From the NCBI RefSeq assembly GCF_020423045.1, contig NZ_CP081943.1:6448001-6512000 (forward strand): DNA of 64,000 bases. Reading direction: 5' to 3'. Positions 1 to 9,148 of the stretch are shown piece by piece. The number at the start of each line of letters is the position of its first letter. The stretch's first letter is position 1. Source of the DNA: Pseudomonas sp. MM213. GTDB taxonomy: Bacteria > Pseudomonadota > Gammaproteobacteria > Pseudomonadales > Pseudomonadaceae. A model generated the notes under the pieces. That model had not been told where the DNA came from, ran no database searches, and was given only the letters and a program-made list of their open reading frames with translations. The translations under genes and the position numbers were made by a program.

Positions 1-926
1 TAAAAATCACTTCCCGTCCGCAACTTGCGCTCCAGTCCTATCTGGACAGCTTGTTGATGGACGCGACCGAAGAGTTGCCGCCGGAAATCGAAGCGATTCC
101 CGAGGTGGTCGAGGTTGAAGCGGCGCTGGACGAATTCCAGGCCGCGGTGCTTGAAGAGCAGGCGCGCGATGCGCAGAAGCCGGCCGAGAAACCGCCAGCC
201 GTTGCCGCGCCGGTCACCGCACCTGTGGTGAAAACCCCGGTGGCGCTGATGGAAGCGCCGGCTCTGGCGCCGGTATCGACCATCGCTCCGCTGCTGCAAG
301 CGCTGGTACCGCCGACCGCTCCGCTGCTGCAAGAGCTGGTACCGCCGACCGCACCGCAGCTGCAAGCGCTCGTGCCGCCGATCGTCGAAGTCCATCTGCC
401 GCCGAGCAACACGCCGCCGCCAGTGGAAACCAACGGCCGTCCTGCGTGGGCCGCCGAGCCGTTCGAATGCCTGTTGTTCGATGTCGCCGGGTTGACCCTG
501 GCGGTGCCGCTGGTGTGCCTGGGCTCGATTTATTCCCTGGCCGGTCAGGAACTGACACCGCTGTTCGGTCAGCCGGAATGGTTCCTCGGAATCCTGCCGA
601 GCCAGGCCGGCAACCTGAAAGTGCTCGATACCGCCCGTTGGGTCATGCCCGACCGCTATCGCGATGACTTCCGTCAGGGCCTGCAATACGTTATTTCGGT
701 TCAGGGCTACGAGTGGGGGCTGGCCGTGCATCAGGTCAGCCGCTCGTTGCGCCTGGACCCGAACGAAATCAAATGGCGCACCCACCGGGGTCAACGGCCA
801 TGGCTGGCGGGCACGGTGATTGAACACATGTGTGCGTTGCTCGACGTTTCCGAACTGGCCGAGCTGATCGCCAGCGGTGGGGCGAAGCACATGGGCGGCG
901 GCAAGCCGTCCCACAAACCGACATAA
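1..926 (+). CDS. CheW-domain protein with Pro-rich linker, 5' end outside window
   Basis: The reading frame is open to the left edge (about 307 codons visible), so the start lies upstream; the TTG near position 51 is not the real start. Roughly residues 20-130 of the visible part are acidic, then Ala/Pro-rich, including three 11-residue repeats of the type APLLQALVPPT. The C-terminal half (from about FECLLFDVAGLTLAVPL) is a CheW-like SH3-type domain. This matches the second CheW-like protein encoded just before cheW in the Pseudomonas flagellar/che cluster. It probably couples chemoreceptors to CheA or scaffolds the array; that role is inferred from family and position. Confidence 0.88.
   Translation, partial: KITSRPQLALQSYLDSLLMDATEELPPEIEAIPEVVEVEAALDEFQAAVLEEQARDAQKPAEKPPAVAAPVTAPVVKTPVALMEAPALAPVSTIAPLLQALVPPTAPLLQELVPPTAPQLQALVPPIVEVHLPPSNTPPPVETNGRPAWAAEPFECLLFDVAGLTLAVPLVCLGSIYSLAGQELTPLFGQPEWFLGILPSQAGNLKVLDTARWVMPDRYRDDFRQGLQYVISVQGYEWGLAVHQVSRSLRLDPNEIKWRTHRGQRPWLAGTVIEHMCALLDVSELAELIASGGAKHMGGGKPSHKPT
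285..383 (+). repeat. three 33-bp in-frame tandem repeats
   Basis: Units at 285-317, 318-350 and 351-383 encode APLLQALVPPT, APLLQELVPPT and APQLQALVPPI. They lie in the linker of the CheW-like protein, so copy changes would alter linker length in steps of 11 residues without a frameshift. Confidence 0.85.
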
Positions 927-968
927 AAAACACGCGGGGCAAGTGACTTGCCATCGCACTGAACACAC

Positions 969-986
969 ACCGCTAGGGCGGTTTTT
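969..986 (+). terminator. weak intrinsic terminator-like hairpin before cheW
   Basis: A 5-bp stem ACCGC/GCGGT with a TAGG loop is followed by a short T run, in the 74-bp gap between the CheW-like gene and cheW. The stem is short, so it may only attenuate read-through. Confidence 0.3.
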
Positions 987-1000
987 CGAGGGGTCAGGGT

Positions 1001-1486
1001 ATGAATGATAAGGCGTCGTCTGCAAAAGGTTCCGAAGATCCGATCCTGCAATGGGTAACCTTCAAGCTGGACAATGAAACCTACGGCATCAACGTGATGC
1101 GCGTTCAGGAAGTCCTGCGCTACACCGAAATCGCCCCGGTCCCGGGTGCCCCGAGCTACGTGCTGGGCATCATCAACCTGCGCGGCAATGTGGTGACCGT
1201 GATCGACACCCGTCAGCGCTTCGGCCTGATGAATGCCGAGATCAGCGACAACACCCGGATCGTCATCATCGAAGCCGACAAGCAAGTGGTCGGGATCATG
1301 GTCGACAGCGTGGCTGAAGTGGTTTACCTGCGTCAGTCGGAAATCGAAACCGCGCCGAACGTGGGTAACGAAGAGTCCGCCAAGTTCATTCAAGGCGTGT
1401 GCAACAAGAACAACGAATTGCTGATCCTGGTCGAGCTGGACAAGATGATGAGCGAAGAAGAATGGTCGGAACTGGAGAGTATCTGA
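1001..1486 (+). CDS. cheW: chemotaxis coupling protein CheW
   Basis: 161 residues, almost entirely one CheW domain (about residues 15-155). Typical segments are LQWVTFKLDNETYGINVMRV, a central VLGIINLRGNVVTVIDTR, and a C-terminal LLILVELDKMMSEEEW. CheW is a cytoplasmic adaptor that links methyl-accepting chemoreceptors to the kinase CheA. The ATG at 1001 has a purine-rich GAGGGGTCAGGGT stretch just upstream. It follows another CheW-domain gene and its stop codon abuts the next start, so the three probably form the distal end of one che transcript. Confidence 0.95.
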   Translation: MNDKASSAKGSEDPILQWVTFKLDNETYGINVMRVQEVLRYTEIAPVPGAPSYVLGIINLRGNVVTVIDTRQRFGLMNAEISDNTRIVIIEADKQVVGIMVDSVAEVVYLRQSEIETAPNVGNEESAKFIQGVCNKNNELLILVELDKMMSEEEWSELESI

Positions 1487-1879
1487 TTGATTCTTGAGGT
1501 TGCGGTCATTGTCCTGTTCCTCTTCTGGGCAGGCACGCTGGCAATGTTTCTGGCGTACATTCGCGCTCAGCGGCGGATCGCTGCGCAACAGGCCGAGGGC
1601 GATGCGCTGCGCGATCAGCGCATCAAGGACCTGGGCAAACGCGTTGACAACTACCAGAACGGCAGCGTGCGCATGGGTGAAGACCTGCACGAGCTGCGCG
1701 CGGTGGTCGGGCCGTTGCCGGACAAGCTGGCTCAGCTTGAACAGCGCGACCCGTCGAGCCTGTCGTTTGCCCAGGCAGCGCGCCTGGTCGGAATGGGCGC
1801 GAGCGTCGATGAACTGACTCAGTCCTGCGGCTTGACCCAGGCTGAGGCGGAGTTGATGAGCAAGCTGCACAAGAACTGA
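1487..1879 (+). CDS. DUF2802 family protein, membrane-anchored
   Basis: 130 residues. An N-terminal hydrophobic segment (about residues 2-25, VAVIVLFLFWAGTLAMFLAY) is followed by a predicted coiled coil and a C-terminal helix-turn-helix-like DUF2802 region (ARLVGMGASVDELTQSCGLT). The likely start is TTG at 1487, immediately after the cheW TGA with no spacer, which implies translational coupling. DUF2802 genes commonly follow cheW in pseudomonads; the function is unknown. REP elements directly after the stop suggest the end of the transcript. Confidence 0.8.
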   Translation: MILEVAVIVLFLFWAGTLAMFLAYIRAQRRIAAQQAEGDALRDQRIKDLGKRVDNYQNGSVRMGEDLHELRAVVGPLPDKLAQLEQRDPSSLSFAQAARLVGMGASVDELTQSCGLTQAEAELMSKLHKN

Positions 1880-1888
1880 CATAGCTTT

Positions 1889-2290
1889 TGTAGGAGCCGG
1901 CTTGCTGGCGATAGCGTCCGAAAGGGCGCTGCAAGACTCAAGGCCGCTTCGCCGGCAAGCCGGCTCCTACAGAGTTTGGTGTGTTCCCGGATTTTTCACA
2001 CGACGGCGCACTTGTAGGAGCTGGCTTGCCAGCGATGGCGTCCGAAAGGGCGCTGCAAGCCTCAGGGCCGCCTCGCCGGCAAGCCGGCTCCTACAGGTCA
2101 GTGGTGTTCACAGGTTCGTGCTACACCACAAAAAACTGTAGGAGCCGGCTTGCCAGCGATGGCGTCCGAAAGGGCGGTGCAAGCCTCAGGGCCGCCTCGC
2201 CAGCAAGCCGGCTCCTACAGGTCAGTGGTGTTCACAGGTTCGTGCTACACCACAAAAAATTGTAGGAGCCGGCTTGCTGGCGATGGCGTC
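1889..2290. repeat. tandem array of three REPINs plus one half REP
   Basis: Three inverted REP pairs (1889-1971, 2013-2095, 2137-2219) each start TGTAGGAGC and end GCTCCTACA, and a single arm follows at 2261-2290. The last units are a direct tandem duplication with a period of about 124 bp: the spacer containing GTGGTGTTCACAGGTTCGTG occurs at about 2100 and again at about 2224. This fills the gap between two convergent gene sets; apparent reading frames across it are artefacts of the repeats. Confidence 0.92.
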
Positions 2291-2299
2291 TTCGAAACC

Positions 2300-2629
2300 T
2301 CAGTAATCATCCCCGCGATCGGTGATGTCCTTCTCGATCATCGGCGCATTCGGGTCATGCCCCGCCGGAAACTTGCCTTTCAGATTCCAGGCAAACGCAA
2401 TGATCTCGGCGATCGTGCGATACAACTCCTCCGGAATACTGTCCCCAAGCTCCATCCTCGCGAGCAATTTCACCAGCTCGGCGTTTTCGTAGATCGGTAC
2501 TTCATAATCGCGGGCAATCTTGAGGATTTCTTCCGCCAGTTCTTCGTCGCCCTTGGCCGTGAGGGTAGGGGCGTGGGTGCCGTCGTATTTGAGGGCGATG
2601 GCCTGGCGTGGAGTATCGGGATTTCTCAT
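2300..2629 (-). CDS. FlhB-like short protein (FlhB C-terminal export-switch domain only)
   Basis: 109 residues matching the C-terminal cytoplasmic domain of FlhB/YscU proteins: RQAIALKYDGTHAPTLTAKG near the N-terminus, then the PIYENAELVKLLARMELGDSIPEELY segment. It begins about where full FlhB continues after its NPTH autocleavage site and has no membrane helices. Known relatives (FlhB-like or FlhX proteins) can partly substitute for the cleaved FlhB C-terminal fragment. ATG at 2629 overlaps the fliK stop codon (ATGA), so it is coupled to fliK and probably acts in hook-length and substrate-specificity switching. Confidence 0.88.
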   Translation of the reverse strand: MRNPDTPRQAIALKYDGTHAPTLTAKGDEELAEEILKIARDYEVPIYENAELVKLLARMELGDSIPEELYRTIAEIIAFAWNLKGKFPAGHDPNAPMIEKDITDRGDDY

Positions 2630-4200
2630 GCGGTTTCGTCGACCCAGCGTTGTTCCAGACGGGTTTGAGGGCCTTGCGGCGGTGTGCCAAGGTGGCAATC
2701 GAGATCGCCGACATTCAGGCCAGATGCCAGCAAGCGTTCGCGCAGCCCGACAAGGTTGCTCTCGATCAGACTCGCGGTGTACGGCCGCTCGGCCCACAGC
2801 TGGCTGGACAGACTGCCGTTGATCAACTGCGCCTGAATCTGCAACGGCCCCAACGGCTCCATGTCGAACGCCAACTCGACGCGCCACAGTTGTTGCTTGG
2901 GCTCGCGTTCGTCACGGCGTTCATTGGCTTGTTCTTTCTCCGGTGCTTCCTCGCGCTGGAACTTGACCTGCAACGGCACGATGTCCTGCATGTTGCGCAT
3001 CGGGATTTCCAGCTGCCAGGTGCTCATCAGCCGGCCGTCGTTCGTGACGCCGGTTTGCTCCAGGCTCGACAGTTGATGGCTTTGCAGGCGTGAAACTGCC
3101 GCTGCCGCCAGACGCAGCAAGTGCTCCAGATCACCTTCGCCGTCCGCGCTCTGCAGGAAGCGTTCCGGCAAAGGAAAGCTGGTCGGCTGTGGTTTGGCGC
3201 TGACCTGGCCGAGCATGCCCAGGGCGCTACGCACAAAGTTAGGCATGGTCTGGGCCAGCGTGTTGGCAGCGATGATCGCATTGAGATTGGTGTTGGCCGG
3301 CAACCCCGGTGTCAGTTGCGCGATCAACTTCAGCAAATCACCTTTCATATCCGGTGCCAGCGTCGGATTCGTCCCGGCGAGCAGTTTTGCTTCAAGGAAC
3401 AGCCCGCTATTGGCCAGCGCCTGGGCGAGGCCTTTTGGCGTGCTGAGTTGTTGCACGTCCGGCAGGCCGGCGAGCAACTTGTCCACGGCGGCCCGCAGGT
3501 CGTTGGACGTCTGATTCGAGGCTGGCAGGTTTTGCAGCAGTTTCAGTAATCCGTCCAGCGAGCCCTGGCGGCTCTGTTGGCTGACCAGTTGTTGAGTGAC
3601 TGCCAGTTGTTCCTGGCGGCTGCTCAACGGGACGAATTTCAGGGTCTGGGTGTCTTGCACCAGCGCGCTCAGCAAAGTGCCGATGCGCAGCGGCGTCGGG
3701 CTGTCGATGTTCAGGGTGCTGCCGCTCAGTGCCGTGTTGAGCAGGCTCACCATCGAACGAAACACCGTCGGTTGGCCCGGCACTTGCGGCAGTACCTGGG
3801 AGGTCAGCACTTTGCCTTGCAGCAGGGTGCCCACCGGCAGTTGTGTGGTGTCGATGCGGGTGAGGGTGGCGACGCTGGAGGCAATGGCTTGTTGCACCGT
3901 CACGGCGAGGTTGCCGGCCGATGGCTGGGTAATTGCCAGATTCGTGCCCTGTGGCAACGGTTGGCTGCTGGTGGCCTGAACCGTGGTCTGACGGCCGCTT
4001 TCAAGGGTGACCTTGAGCAGCAGTTGAAAGGACTGATCCGCCTGCTTCAGCGACAGCACTTCGGCTTTGGCGGTCTGCCCGACGGTAATCAGGCCCTCCA
4101 TCGGCGTCAGCAGCTTGAGCAGTTCGCCACTCACCACCTGCGGTCGCGATGTCGCGGGCGTGGTCGGTGGTAGCGGGAGGATGTTCATTTCGCCTGTCAT
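2626..4200 (-). CDS. fliK: flagellar hook-length control protein FliK
   Basis: 524 residues. A long Gln/Leu/Ser/Thr-rich N-terminal ruler region is followed by a C-terminal hook-length control domain (about residues 437-510, including LAFDMEPLGPLQIQAQL and LRERLLASGL). FliK is secreted by the flagellar type III apparatus, measures hook length and triggers the FlhB switch. Its pairing with an FlhB-like gene through an ATGA overlap supports this. ATG at 4200 is used here; an in-frame ATG five codons in (4188) is a plausible alternative. Confidence 0.9.
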   Translation of the reverse strand: MTGEMNILPLPPTTPATSRPQVVSGELLKLLTPMEGLITVGQTAKAEVLSLKQADQSFQLLLKVTLESGRQTTVQATSSQPLPQGTNLAITQPSAGNLAVTVQQAIASSVATLTRIDTTQLPVGTLLQGKVLTSQVLPQVPGQPTVFRSMVSLLNTALSGSTLNIDSPTPLRIGTLLSALVQDTQTLKFVPLSSRQEQLAVTQQLVSQQSRQGSLDGLLKLLQNLPASNQTSNDLRAAVDKLLAGLPDVQQLSTPKGLAQALANSGLFLEAKLLAGTNPTLAPDMKGDLLKLIAQLTPGLPANTNLNAIIAANTLAQTMPNFVRSALGMLGQVSAKPQPTSFPLPERFLQSADGEGDLEHLLRLAAAAVSRLQSHQLSSLEQTGVTNDGRLMSTWQLEIPMRNMQDIVPLQVKFQREEAPEKEQANERRDEREPKQQLWRVELAFDMEPLGPLQIQAQLINGSLSSQLWAERPYTASLIESNLVGLRERLLASGLNVGDLDCHLGTPPQGPQTRLEQRWVDETA

Positions 4201-4222
4201 ACGCGGTCACAACCTGAGGAAA

Positions 4223-4257
4223 TTGCCCTCTTTAGAGTGGGGCATGGCATGTATAAT
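4223..4257 (+). promoter_or_regulatory. candidate promoter for the ccm operon
   Basis: A perfect TATAAT (4252-4257) lies about 140 bp upstream of ccmA. The nearest good -35 match (TTGCCC, 4223) is 23 bp away, longer than optimal, and a poorer TTTAGA is at 4231. Only the -10 box is convincing. Confidence 0.35.
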
Positions 4258-4396
4258 GCCGCCCGTCTTTCACAGAGTGGCGAAAACATTGCATTTGTTT
4301 GACGCAGCTCTCTAGAACAGGCCGCCAATGCATCTATGCTGCATCTCTTTAGCGGCCGTTCCGCCGCCGACTTGAACCGTAAAGGCCCGTGATCTC

Positions 4397-5032
4397 TTGA
4401 CCAGTCCTGTCCTGCAAACCGTTGCCCTTGCTTGTGAGCGAGACCTTCGACTGCTCTTCGAAAATCTCGAATTGAGACTGGCCAGTGGCGAAATGTTGCA
4501 AATCAGCGGCCCCAACGGCAGTGGCAAAACCAGCCTTTTGCGTTTGCTTTCGGGCCTGATGCAACCGACCGCCGGTCAAGTGCTGCTCAATGGCCAGCCG
4601 CTGAACGAACAACGCAGCGAACTGGCGCGCAATCTGCTGTGGATCGGCCATGCCGCGGGCATCAAGGATCTGCTGACCCCCGAAGAAAACCTCAGCTGGC
4701 TCTGCGCGCTGCATCAACCAGCCTCCCATGAAGCCATTTGGGCAGCGCTTGCTGCTGTCGGACTGCGCGGTTTCGAAGATGTTCCGTGCCACACCCTGTC
4801 CGCCGGTCAGCAACGCCGCGTGGCCCTGGCGCGGTTGTATCTGGACAGCCCGCCGCTGTGGATCCTCGACGAGCCGTTCACTGCGCTCGACAAGCAAGGC
4901 GTGGCGCAACTCGAAGAACACCTGGCCGCGCACTGTGAGCGCGGCGGCATGGTGGTACTGACCACGCACCACACGCTGAGTCGAATGCCGACCGGCTATC
5001 GCGACATTGATCTGGGGAATTGGGCCGTATGA
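4397..5032 (+). CDS. ccmA: heme exporter ATP-binding protein CcmA
   Basis: 211 residues, a compact ABC ATPase: Walker A GPNGSGKT at residues 38-45, signature LSAGQQRR, Walker B LWILDEPF. With CcmB, CcmC and CcmD it forms the membrane complex that releases holo-CcmE for cytochrome c maturation. Translation appears to start at TTG 4397, as the conserved N-terminus begins [19 protein letters not shown] and no in-frame ATG fits. The stop overlaps the ccmB start (ATGA), so this is the first gene of a tightly coupled nine-gene operon. Confidence 0.94.
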   Translation: MTSPVLQTVALACERDLRLLFENLELRLASGEMLQISGPNGSGKTSLLRLLSGLMQPTAGQVLLNGQPLNEQRSELARNLLWIGHAAGIKDLLTPEENLSWLCALHQPASHEAIWAALAAVGLRGFEDVPCHTLSAGQQRRVALARLYLDSPPLWILDEPFTALDKQGVAQLEEHLAAHCERGGMVVLTTHHTLSRMPTGYRDIDLGNWAV

Positions 5033-5697
5033 GTGTTTTCGGCCTGTTGGTCGCCCGTGAGGCTCGCTTGTTGTTCCGTCGTCCGGCGGAGTTGGCCAAT
5101 CCGTTGGTGTTCTTCGCGATCGTGGTTTCGCTGTTCCCGTTGGCGGTCGGTCCCGAGTCTCAATTGTTGCAAACCTTGTCTCCGGGACTGGTCTGGGTGG
5201 CAGCCCTTTTATCGGTTTTGCTCTCGCTGGACGGGCTTTTCCGCAGTGATTTCGAAGACGGTTCCCTTGAGCAGTGGGTCCTTTCGCCGCACCCCCTGCC
5301 TCTTCTGGTTTTGGCCAAGGTACTGGCACACTGGGCCTTCTCTGGTCTGGCACTGGTTTTGCTCGCTCCACTGCTGGCGTTGATGCTCGGTTTACCCACC
5401 GCCTGTCTGCCCGTGTTGCTGCTTTCCCTGTTGCTGGGTACACCGGTGCTGAGCCTGCTCGGTGCGGTGGGCGCGGCCCTGACGGTAGGCTTGAAGCGGG
5501 GCGGCTTGTTGCTGGCCCTGCTGATTCTGCCGTTGTACATCCCGGTATTGATTCTCGGCAGTGGCGCCTTGCAGGCGGCATTGCAGGGCATGCCGGCGAT
5601 CGGTTATCTCCTGTGGCTTGGTAGCCTGACCGCCCTGGCGATAACCCTGACACCTTTTGCAATAGCTGCTGGCCTGAAGATCAGCGTCGGCGAATAA
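5029..5697 (+). CDS. ccmB: heme exporter membrane protein CcmB
   Basis: 222 residues with six hydrophobic segments, as expected for CcmB, the permease partner of CcmA. ATG at 5029 overlaps the ccmA stop (ATGA). N-terminal [22 protein letters not shown] and the charged [12 protein letters not shown] loop are family-typical. A 78-bp gap follows before ccmC. Confidence 0.94.
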   Translation: MSVFGLLVAREARLLFRRPAELANPLVFFAIVVSLFPLAVGPESQLLQTLSPGLVWVAALLSVLLSLDGLFRSDFEDGSLEQWVLSPHPLPLLVLAKVLAHWAFSGLALVLLAPLLALMLGLPTACLPVLLLSLLLGTPVLSLLGAVGAALTVGLKRGGLLLALLILPLYIPVLILGSGALQAALQGMPAIGYLLWLGSLTALAITLTPFAIAAGLKISVGE

Positions 5698-5775
5698 TGA
5701 GGTCTGGTTAAATTTTAACCAGTAAAGACCCTAGGCTGCTCGTGATGGCGAGCAGCAACCGTGATGGAAACAGTA

Positions 5776-6531
5776 ATGAACTGGACCTGGTTTCATAAGC
5801 TCGGCTCACCCAAATGGTTTTATGGCATCAGCGGCAAACTGCTGCCGTGGCTGAGCATCGGAGCGTTGCTGCTGATCAGCATTGGTGTCGTTTGGGGCCT
5901 GGCCTTCGCGCCGCCGGACTACCAGCAAGGCAACAGCTTTCGCATCATCTATATTCACGTTCCCGCCGCCATGCTGGCGCAGTCGGTCTACGTGATGCTG
6001 GCGGTGTGCGGCATCGTCGGGCTGGTGTGGAAAATGAAACTGGCCGACGTCGCCCTGCAATGCGCGGCGCCCATCGGTGCCTGGATGACCGCCGTGGCGC
6101 TGGTCACCGGCGCGATCTGGGGCAAACCGACCTGGGGTTCGTGGTGGGTCTGGGATGCACGACTTACGTCCATGTTGATTCTGCTGTTTCTGTACTTCGG
6201 TCTCATTGCGCTGGGCAACGCTATCAGCAATCGTGACAGCGCGGCCAAGGCCTGCGCGGTGCTGGCGATTGTCGGCGTGATCAACATCCCGATCATCAAA
6301 TACTCGGTGGAGTGGTGGAACACCCTGCACCAGGGCGCGACCTTCACCCTCACCGAAAAACCGGCGATGCCGGTCGAAATGTGGCTGCCATTGCTGCTGA
6401 CGGTGCTGGGTTTCTACTGTTTCTTCGGCGCGGTTTTGCTGCTGCGCATGCGCCTTGAAGTGCTCAAGCGCGAGGCCCGCGCCAGTTGGGTGAAAGCCGA
6501 AGTGCAGAACAGCCTGGAGGCCGCTCGATGA
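5776..6531 (+). CDS. ccmC: heme transporter CcmC
   Basis: 251 residues, six predicted membrane helices. It has the Trp-rich periplasmic motif ([13 protein letters not shown]) and conserved periplasmic histidines in IYIHVPAAM and [10 protein letters not shown] that bind heme in this family. CcmC delivers heme to CcmE. The start is set at ATG 5776 ([14 protein letters not shown]), preceded by GGAAAC; in-frame GTG/ATG at 5761/5764 would add four or five residues and is less likely. Its stop overlaps ccmD (ATGA). Confidence 0.94.
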   Translation: MNWTWFHKLGSPKWFYGISGKLLPWLSIGALLLISIGVVWGLAFAPPDYQQGNSFRIIYIHVPAAMLAQSVYVMLAVCGIVGLVWKMKLADVALQCAAPIGAWMTAVALVTGAIWGKPTWGSWWVWDARLTSMLILLFLYFGLIALGNAISNRDSAAKACAVLAIVGVINIPIIKYSVEWWNTLHQGATFTLTEKPAMPVEMWLPLLLTVLGFYCFFGAVLLLRMRLEVLKREARASWVKAEVQNSLEAAR

Positions 6532-6704
6532 CTTTTGCTTCATTCGGCGACTTCCTCGCCATGGGCCATCACGGCCTGTATGTCTGGTCAGCCTACGGCA
6601 TCAGCCTGGCAGTGCTGGCCCTCAACGTGGCGGCGCCGATCCTGGCCCGCAAGCGGTATCTGCAACAAGAGGCGCGTCGTCTGCGCCGGGAGAACGGCAA
6701 GTGA
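6528..6704 (+). CDS. ccmD: heme exporter protein CcmD
   Basis: 58 residues: one membrane helix (about residues 18-38) followed by a basic tail ([16 protein letters not shown]). This small subunit stabilises the CcmABC complex and aids holo-CcmE release. The N-terminal [16 protein letters not shown] is characteristic. It starts at ATG 6528 inside the ccmC stop and its own stop overlaps a GTG start of ccmE. Confidence 0.92.
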   Translation: MTFASFGDFLAMGHHGLYVWSAYGISLAVLALNVAAPILARKRYLQQEARRLRRENGK

Positions 6705-7156
6705 ATCCGCTGCGCAAAAAGCGTCTTATCATCATTCTCGCGATCCTGGTCGGTGTCGGCGCTGCCGTCGGTCTGGCCCTGAGCGCCCTGCAGCAGAACA
6801 TCAATCTGTTTTACACCCCGACGCAAATCGCCAACGGCGAAGCGCCGCAAGACACGCGTATCCGTGCGGGCGGCATGGTCGAGAAGGGGTCGCTGCAACG
6901 TTCCGGCGATTCGCTGGACGTGAAATTCATCGTCACCGACTTCAACAAGTCCGTGACCATCAGTTACCGCGGCATCCTCCCGGACCTGTTCCGCGAAGGG
7001 CAGGGCATCGTTGCGCTGGGCAAATTGAACGCCGATGGCGTGGTGGTGGCTGACGAAGTGCTGGCCAAGCACGATGAGAAATACATGCCGCCGGAAGTGA
7101 CCAAGGCTTTGAAAGACAGTGGTCAATCTGCTCCAACGCCCGCGAAGGAGGGTTGA
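6701..7156 (+). CDS. ccmE: cytochrome c-type biogenesis heme chaperone CcmE
   Basis: 151 residues, N-terminal membrane anchor (about residues 8-30) and an OB-fold periplasmic domain. The heme-attaching histidine is His124 in [13 protein letters not shown], with Tyr128 as the usual axial ligand. It receives heme from CcmC and passes it to CcmF/H. The start is GTG 6701, overlapping the ccmD TGA. Confidence 0.95.
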   Translation: MNPLRKKRLIIILAILVGVGAAVGLALSALQQNINLFYTPTQIANGEAPQDTRIRAGGMVEKGSLQRSGDSLDVKFIVTDFNKSVTISYRGILPDLFREGQGIVALGKLNADGVVVADEVLAKHDEKYMPPEVTKALKDSGQSAPTPAKEG

Positions 7157-7159
7157 TCG

Positions 7160-9148
7160 ATGACATCTGGAATCTTTATTCCTGAACTCGGCCATCTGGC
7201 CATGATTCTGGCGCTGTGTTTCGCGCTGGTTCAGGCCGTGGTGCCGTTGCTCGGTGCCTGGCGCGGTGATCGTTTGTGGATGAGCCTGGCCCAGCCGGCC
7301 GCCTGGGGGCAGTTCGCGTTTTTGCTGTTCGCTTTCGGTTGCCTGACCTACGCATTCATGGCCGACGACTTCTCCGTCGCCTACGTCGCCAGCAACTCCA
7401 ACAGCGCCTTGCCGTGGTACTACAAGTTCAGTGCAGTGTGGGGCGCGCACGAAGGTTCGTTGCTGTTGTGGGCGTTGATCCTCGGTGGTTGGACCTTCGC
7501 CGTGTCGGTGTTCTCCCGGCAGTTACCGCAAGTGATGCTGGCGCGGGTGCTGGCGGTGATGGGCATGATCAGCACCGGTTTCCTGATGTTCCTGATCCTT
7601 ACCTCCAACCCGTTCGCACGGATCCTGCCGCAGATTCCGGCGGACGGTCGTGACCTCAACCCGCTGCTGCAAGACATCGGCCTGATCGTTCACCCGCCGA
7701 TGCTGTACATGGGCTACGTCGGTTTCTCCGTGGCCTTCGCGTTCGCCATCGCGGCATTGCTCGGCGGTCGACTCGATGCGGCGTGGGCACGTTGGTCGCG
7801 TCCATGGACCATCGTCGCCTGGGCCTTCCTCGGCATCGGCATCACCCTCGGTTCGTGGTGGGCTTACTACGAACTCGGCTGGGGCGGCTGGTGGTTCTGG
7901 GACCCGGTGGAAAACGCCTCCTTCATGCCTTGGCTGGTGGGCACTGCGTTGATCCACTCGTTGGCGGTCACGGAAAAACGTGGCGTGTTCAAGAGCTGGA
8001 CCGTGTTGCTGGCCATCGCTGCGTTCTCGTTGAGCTTGCTGGGTACGTTCCTGGTGCGTTCCGGCGTGCTGACCTCGGTTCACGCCTTTGCCTCCGATCC
8101 CGAGCGCGGCGTGTTCATCCTGATTTTCCTGCTGTTCGTGGTGGGCGGTTCGCTGACGCTGTTTGCCCTGCGCGCGCCGGTGGTGAAGAGCCATGTCGGC
8201 TTCAACCTCTGGTCTCGCGAAACCTTGCTGCTGGGCAACAACCTGGTGCTGGTGGTAGCGGCGTCGATGATCCTGCTGGGCACCTTGTACCCGCTGATTC
8301 TCGATGCAATGACCGGCGCCAAGCTGTCGGTCGGCCCGCCGTATTTCAACGCGCTGTTCATTCCGTTGATGGCGTTGCTGATGGTGGTGATGGCGGTTGG
8401 CATGCTGGTGCGCTGGAAAGACACGCCGGTCAAATGGCTGATGAGCATGCTGACCCCGGTATTGCTCGGCAGCGCCGCGCTGGCCGTGGTGGCTGGCGTC
8501 GCTTATGGCGATTTCAACTGGGCCGTGATCGCGACGTTCATGCTGGCCGCCTGGGTGTTGCTGGCCGGTATCCGCGACATCTTCGACAAGACCCGCCACA
8601 AAGGCCTGATCAAAGGCCTGCCGACCCTGACTCGCAGCTATTGGGGCATGCAGCTTGCGCATTTGGGTATCGCCGTGTGCGCGCTCGGTGTCGTGCTGTC
8701 GAGCCAGAACAGCGCCGAACGTGACCTGCGCCTGGCACCGGGCGAGTCCATGGACCTGGGCGGTTACCAGTTCGTGTTCGAAGGCGCCAAGCACTTCGAA
8801 GGCCCGAACTTCACCTCCGACAAAGGCACCGTACGGGTGATCCGCGACGGCAAGGAAATCAGTGTGTTGCACCCGGAAAAACGCCTGTACACCGTGCAGA
8901 ACTCGGTGATGACTGAAGCCGGGATCGACGCCGGGTTCACCCGCGACCTCTATGTCGCACTCGGCGAACCGCTGGGTGATGGCGCCTGGGCCGTGCGCGT
9001 GCACGTCAAACCGTTCGTGCGCTGGATCTGGTTCGGCGGTCTGCTGACCGGTTTGGGCGGGCTGCTGGCGGCGCTGGATCGTCGTTATCGGGTCAAGGTG
9101 AAAAGCCGCGTGCGTGAAGCACTGGGCATGACGGGAGCGACTGCATGA
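7160..9148 (+). CDS. ccmF: cytochrome c heme lyase subunit CcmF
   Basis: 662 residues, many membrane helices, with the WWD motif (GGWWFWDPVENASFMPW) and several conserved histidines. CcmF reduces and transfers heme from CcmE to apocytochrome c together with CcmH and CcmI. ATG at 7160 has a strong AAGGAGGG site upstream, unlike the coupled genes around it, suggesting independent initiation. The stop overlaps ccmG (ATGA). Confidence 0.96.
   Translation: MTSGIFIPELGHLAMILALCFALVQAVVPLLGAWRGDRLWMSLAQPAAWGQFAFLLFAFGCLTYAFMADDFSVAYVASNSNSALPWYYKFSAVWGAHEGSLLLWALILGGWTFAVSVFSRQLPQVMLARVLAVMGMISTGFLMFLILTSNPFARILPQIPADGRDLNPLLQDIGLIVHPPMLYMGYVGFSVAFAFAIAALLGGRLDAAWARWSRPWTIVAWAFLGIGITLGSWWAYYELGWGGWWFWDPVENASFMPWLVGTALIHSLAVTEKRGVFKSWTVLLAIAAFSLSLLGTFLVRSGVLTSVHAFASDPERGVFILIFLLFVVGGSLTLFALRAPVVKSHVGFNLWSRETLLLGNNLVLVVAASMILLGTLYPLILDAMTGAKLSVGPPYFNALFIPLMALLMVVMAVGMLVRWKDTPVKWLMSMLTPVLLGSAALAVVAGVAYGDFNWAVIATFMLAAWVLLAGIRDIFDKTRHKGLIKGLPTLTRSYWGMQLAHLGIAVCALGVVLSSQNSAERDLRLAPGESMDLGGYQFVFEGAKHFEGPNFTSDKGTVRVIRDGKEISVLHPEKRLYTVQNSVMTEAGIDAGFTRDLYVALGEPLGDGAWAVRVHVKPFVRWIWFGGLLTGLGGLLAALDRRYRVKVKSRVREALGMTGATA

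Noticed and set aside
1889..2290. Regular repeat array resembling a CRISPR
   Set aside because: The units are long imperfect palindromes of REP sequence, the spacers are themselves repeated, and no cas genes are near.
1902..2668. Apparent small proteins with repeated ASRLLQVSGVHRFVLHH-type segments
   Set aside because: They are translations of the REPIN array running on into the antisense of the FlhB-like gene.
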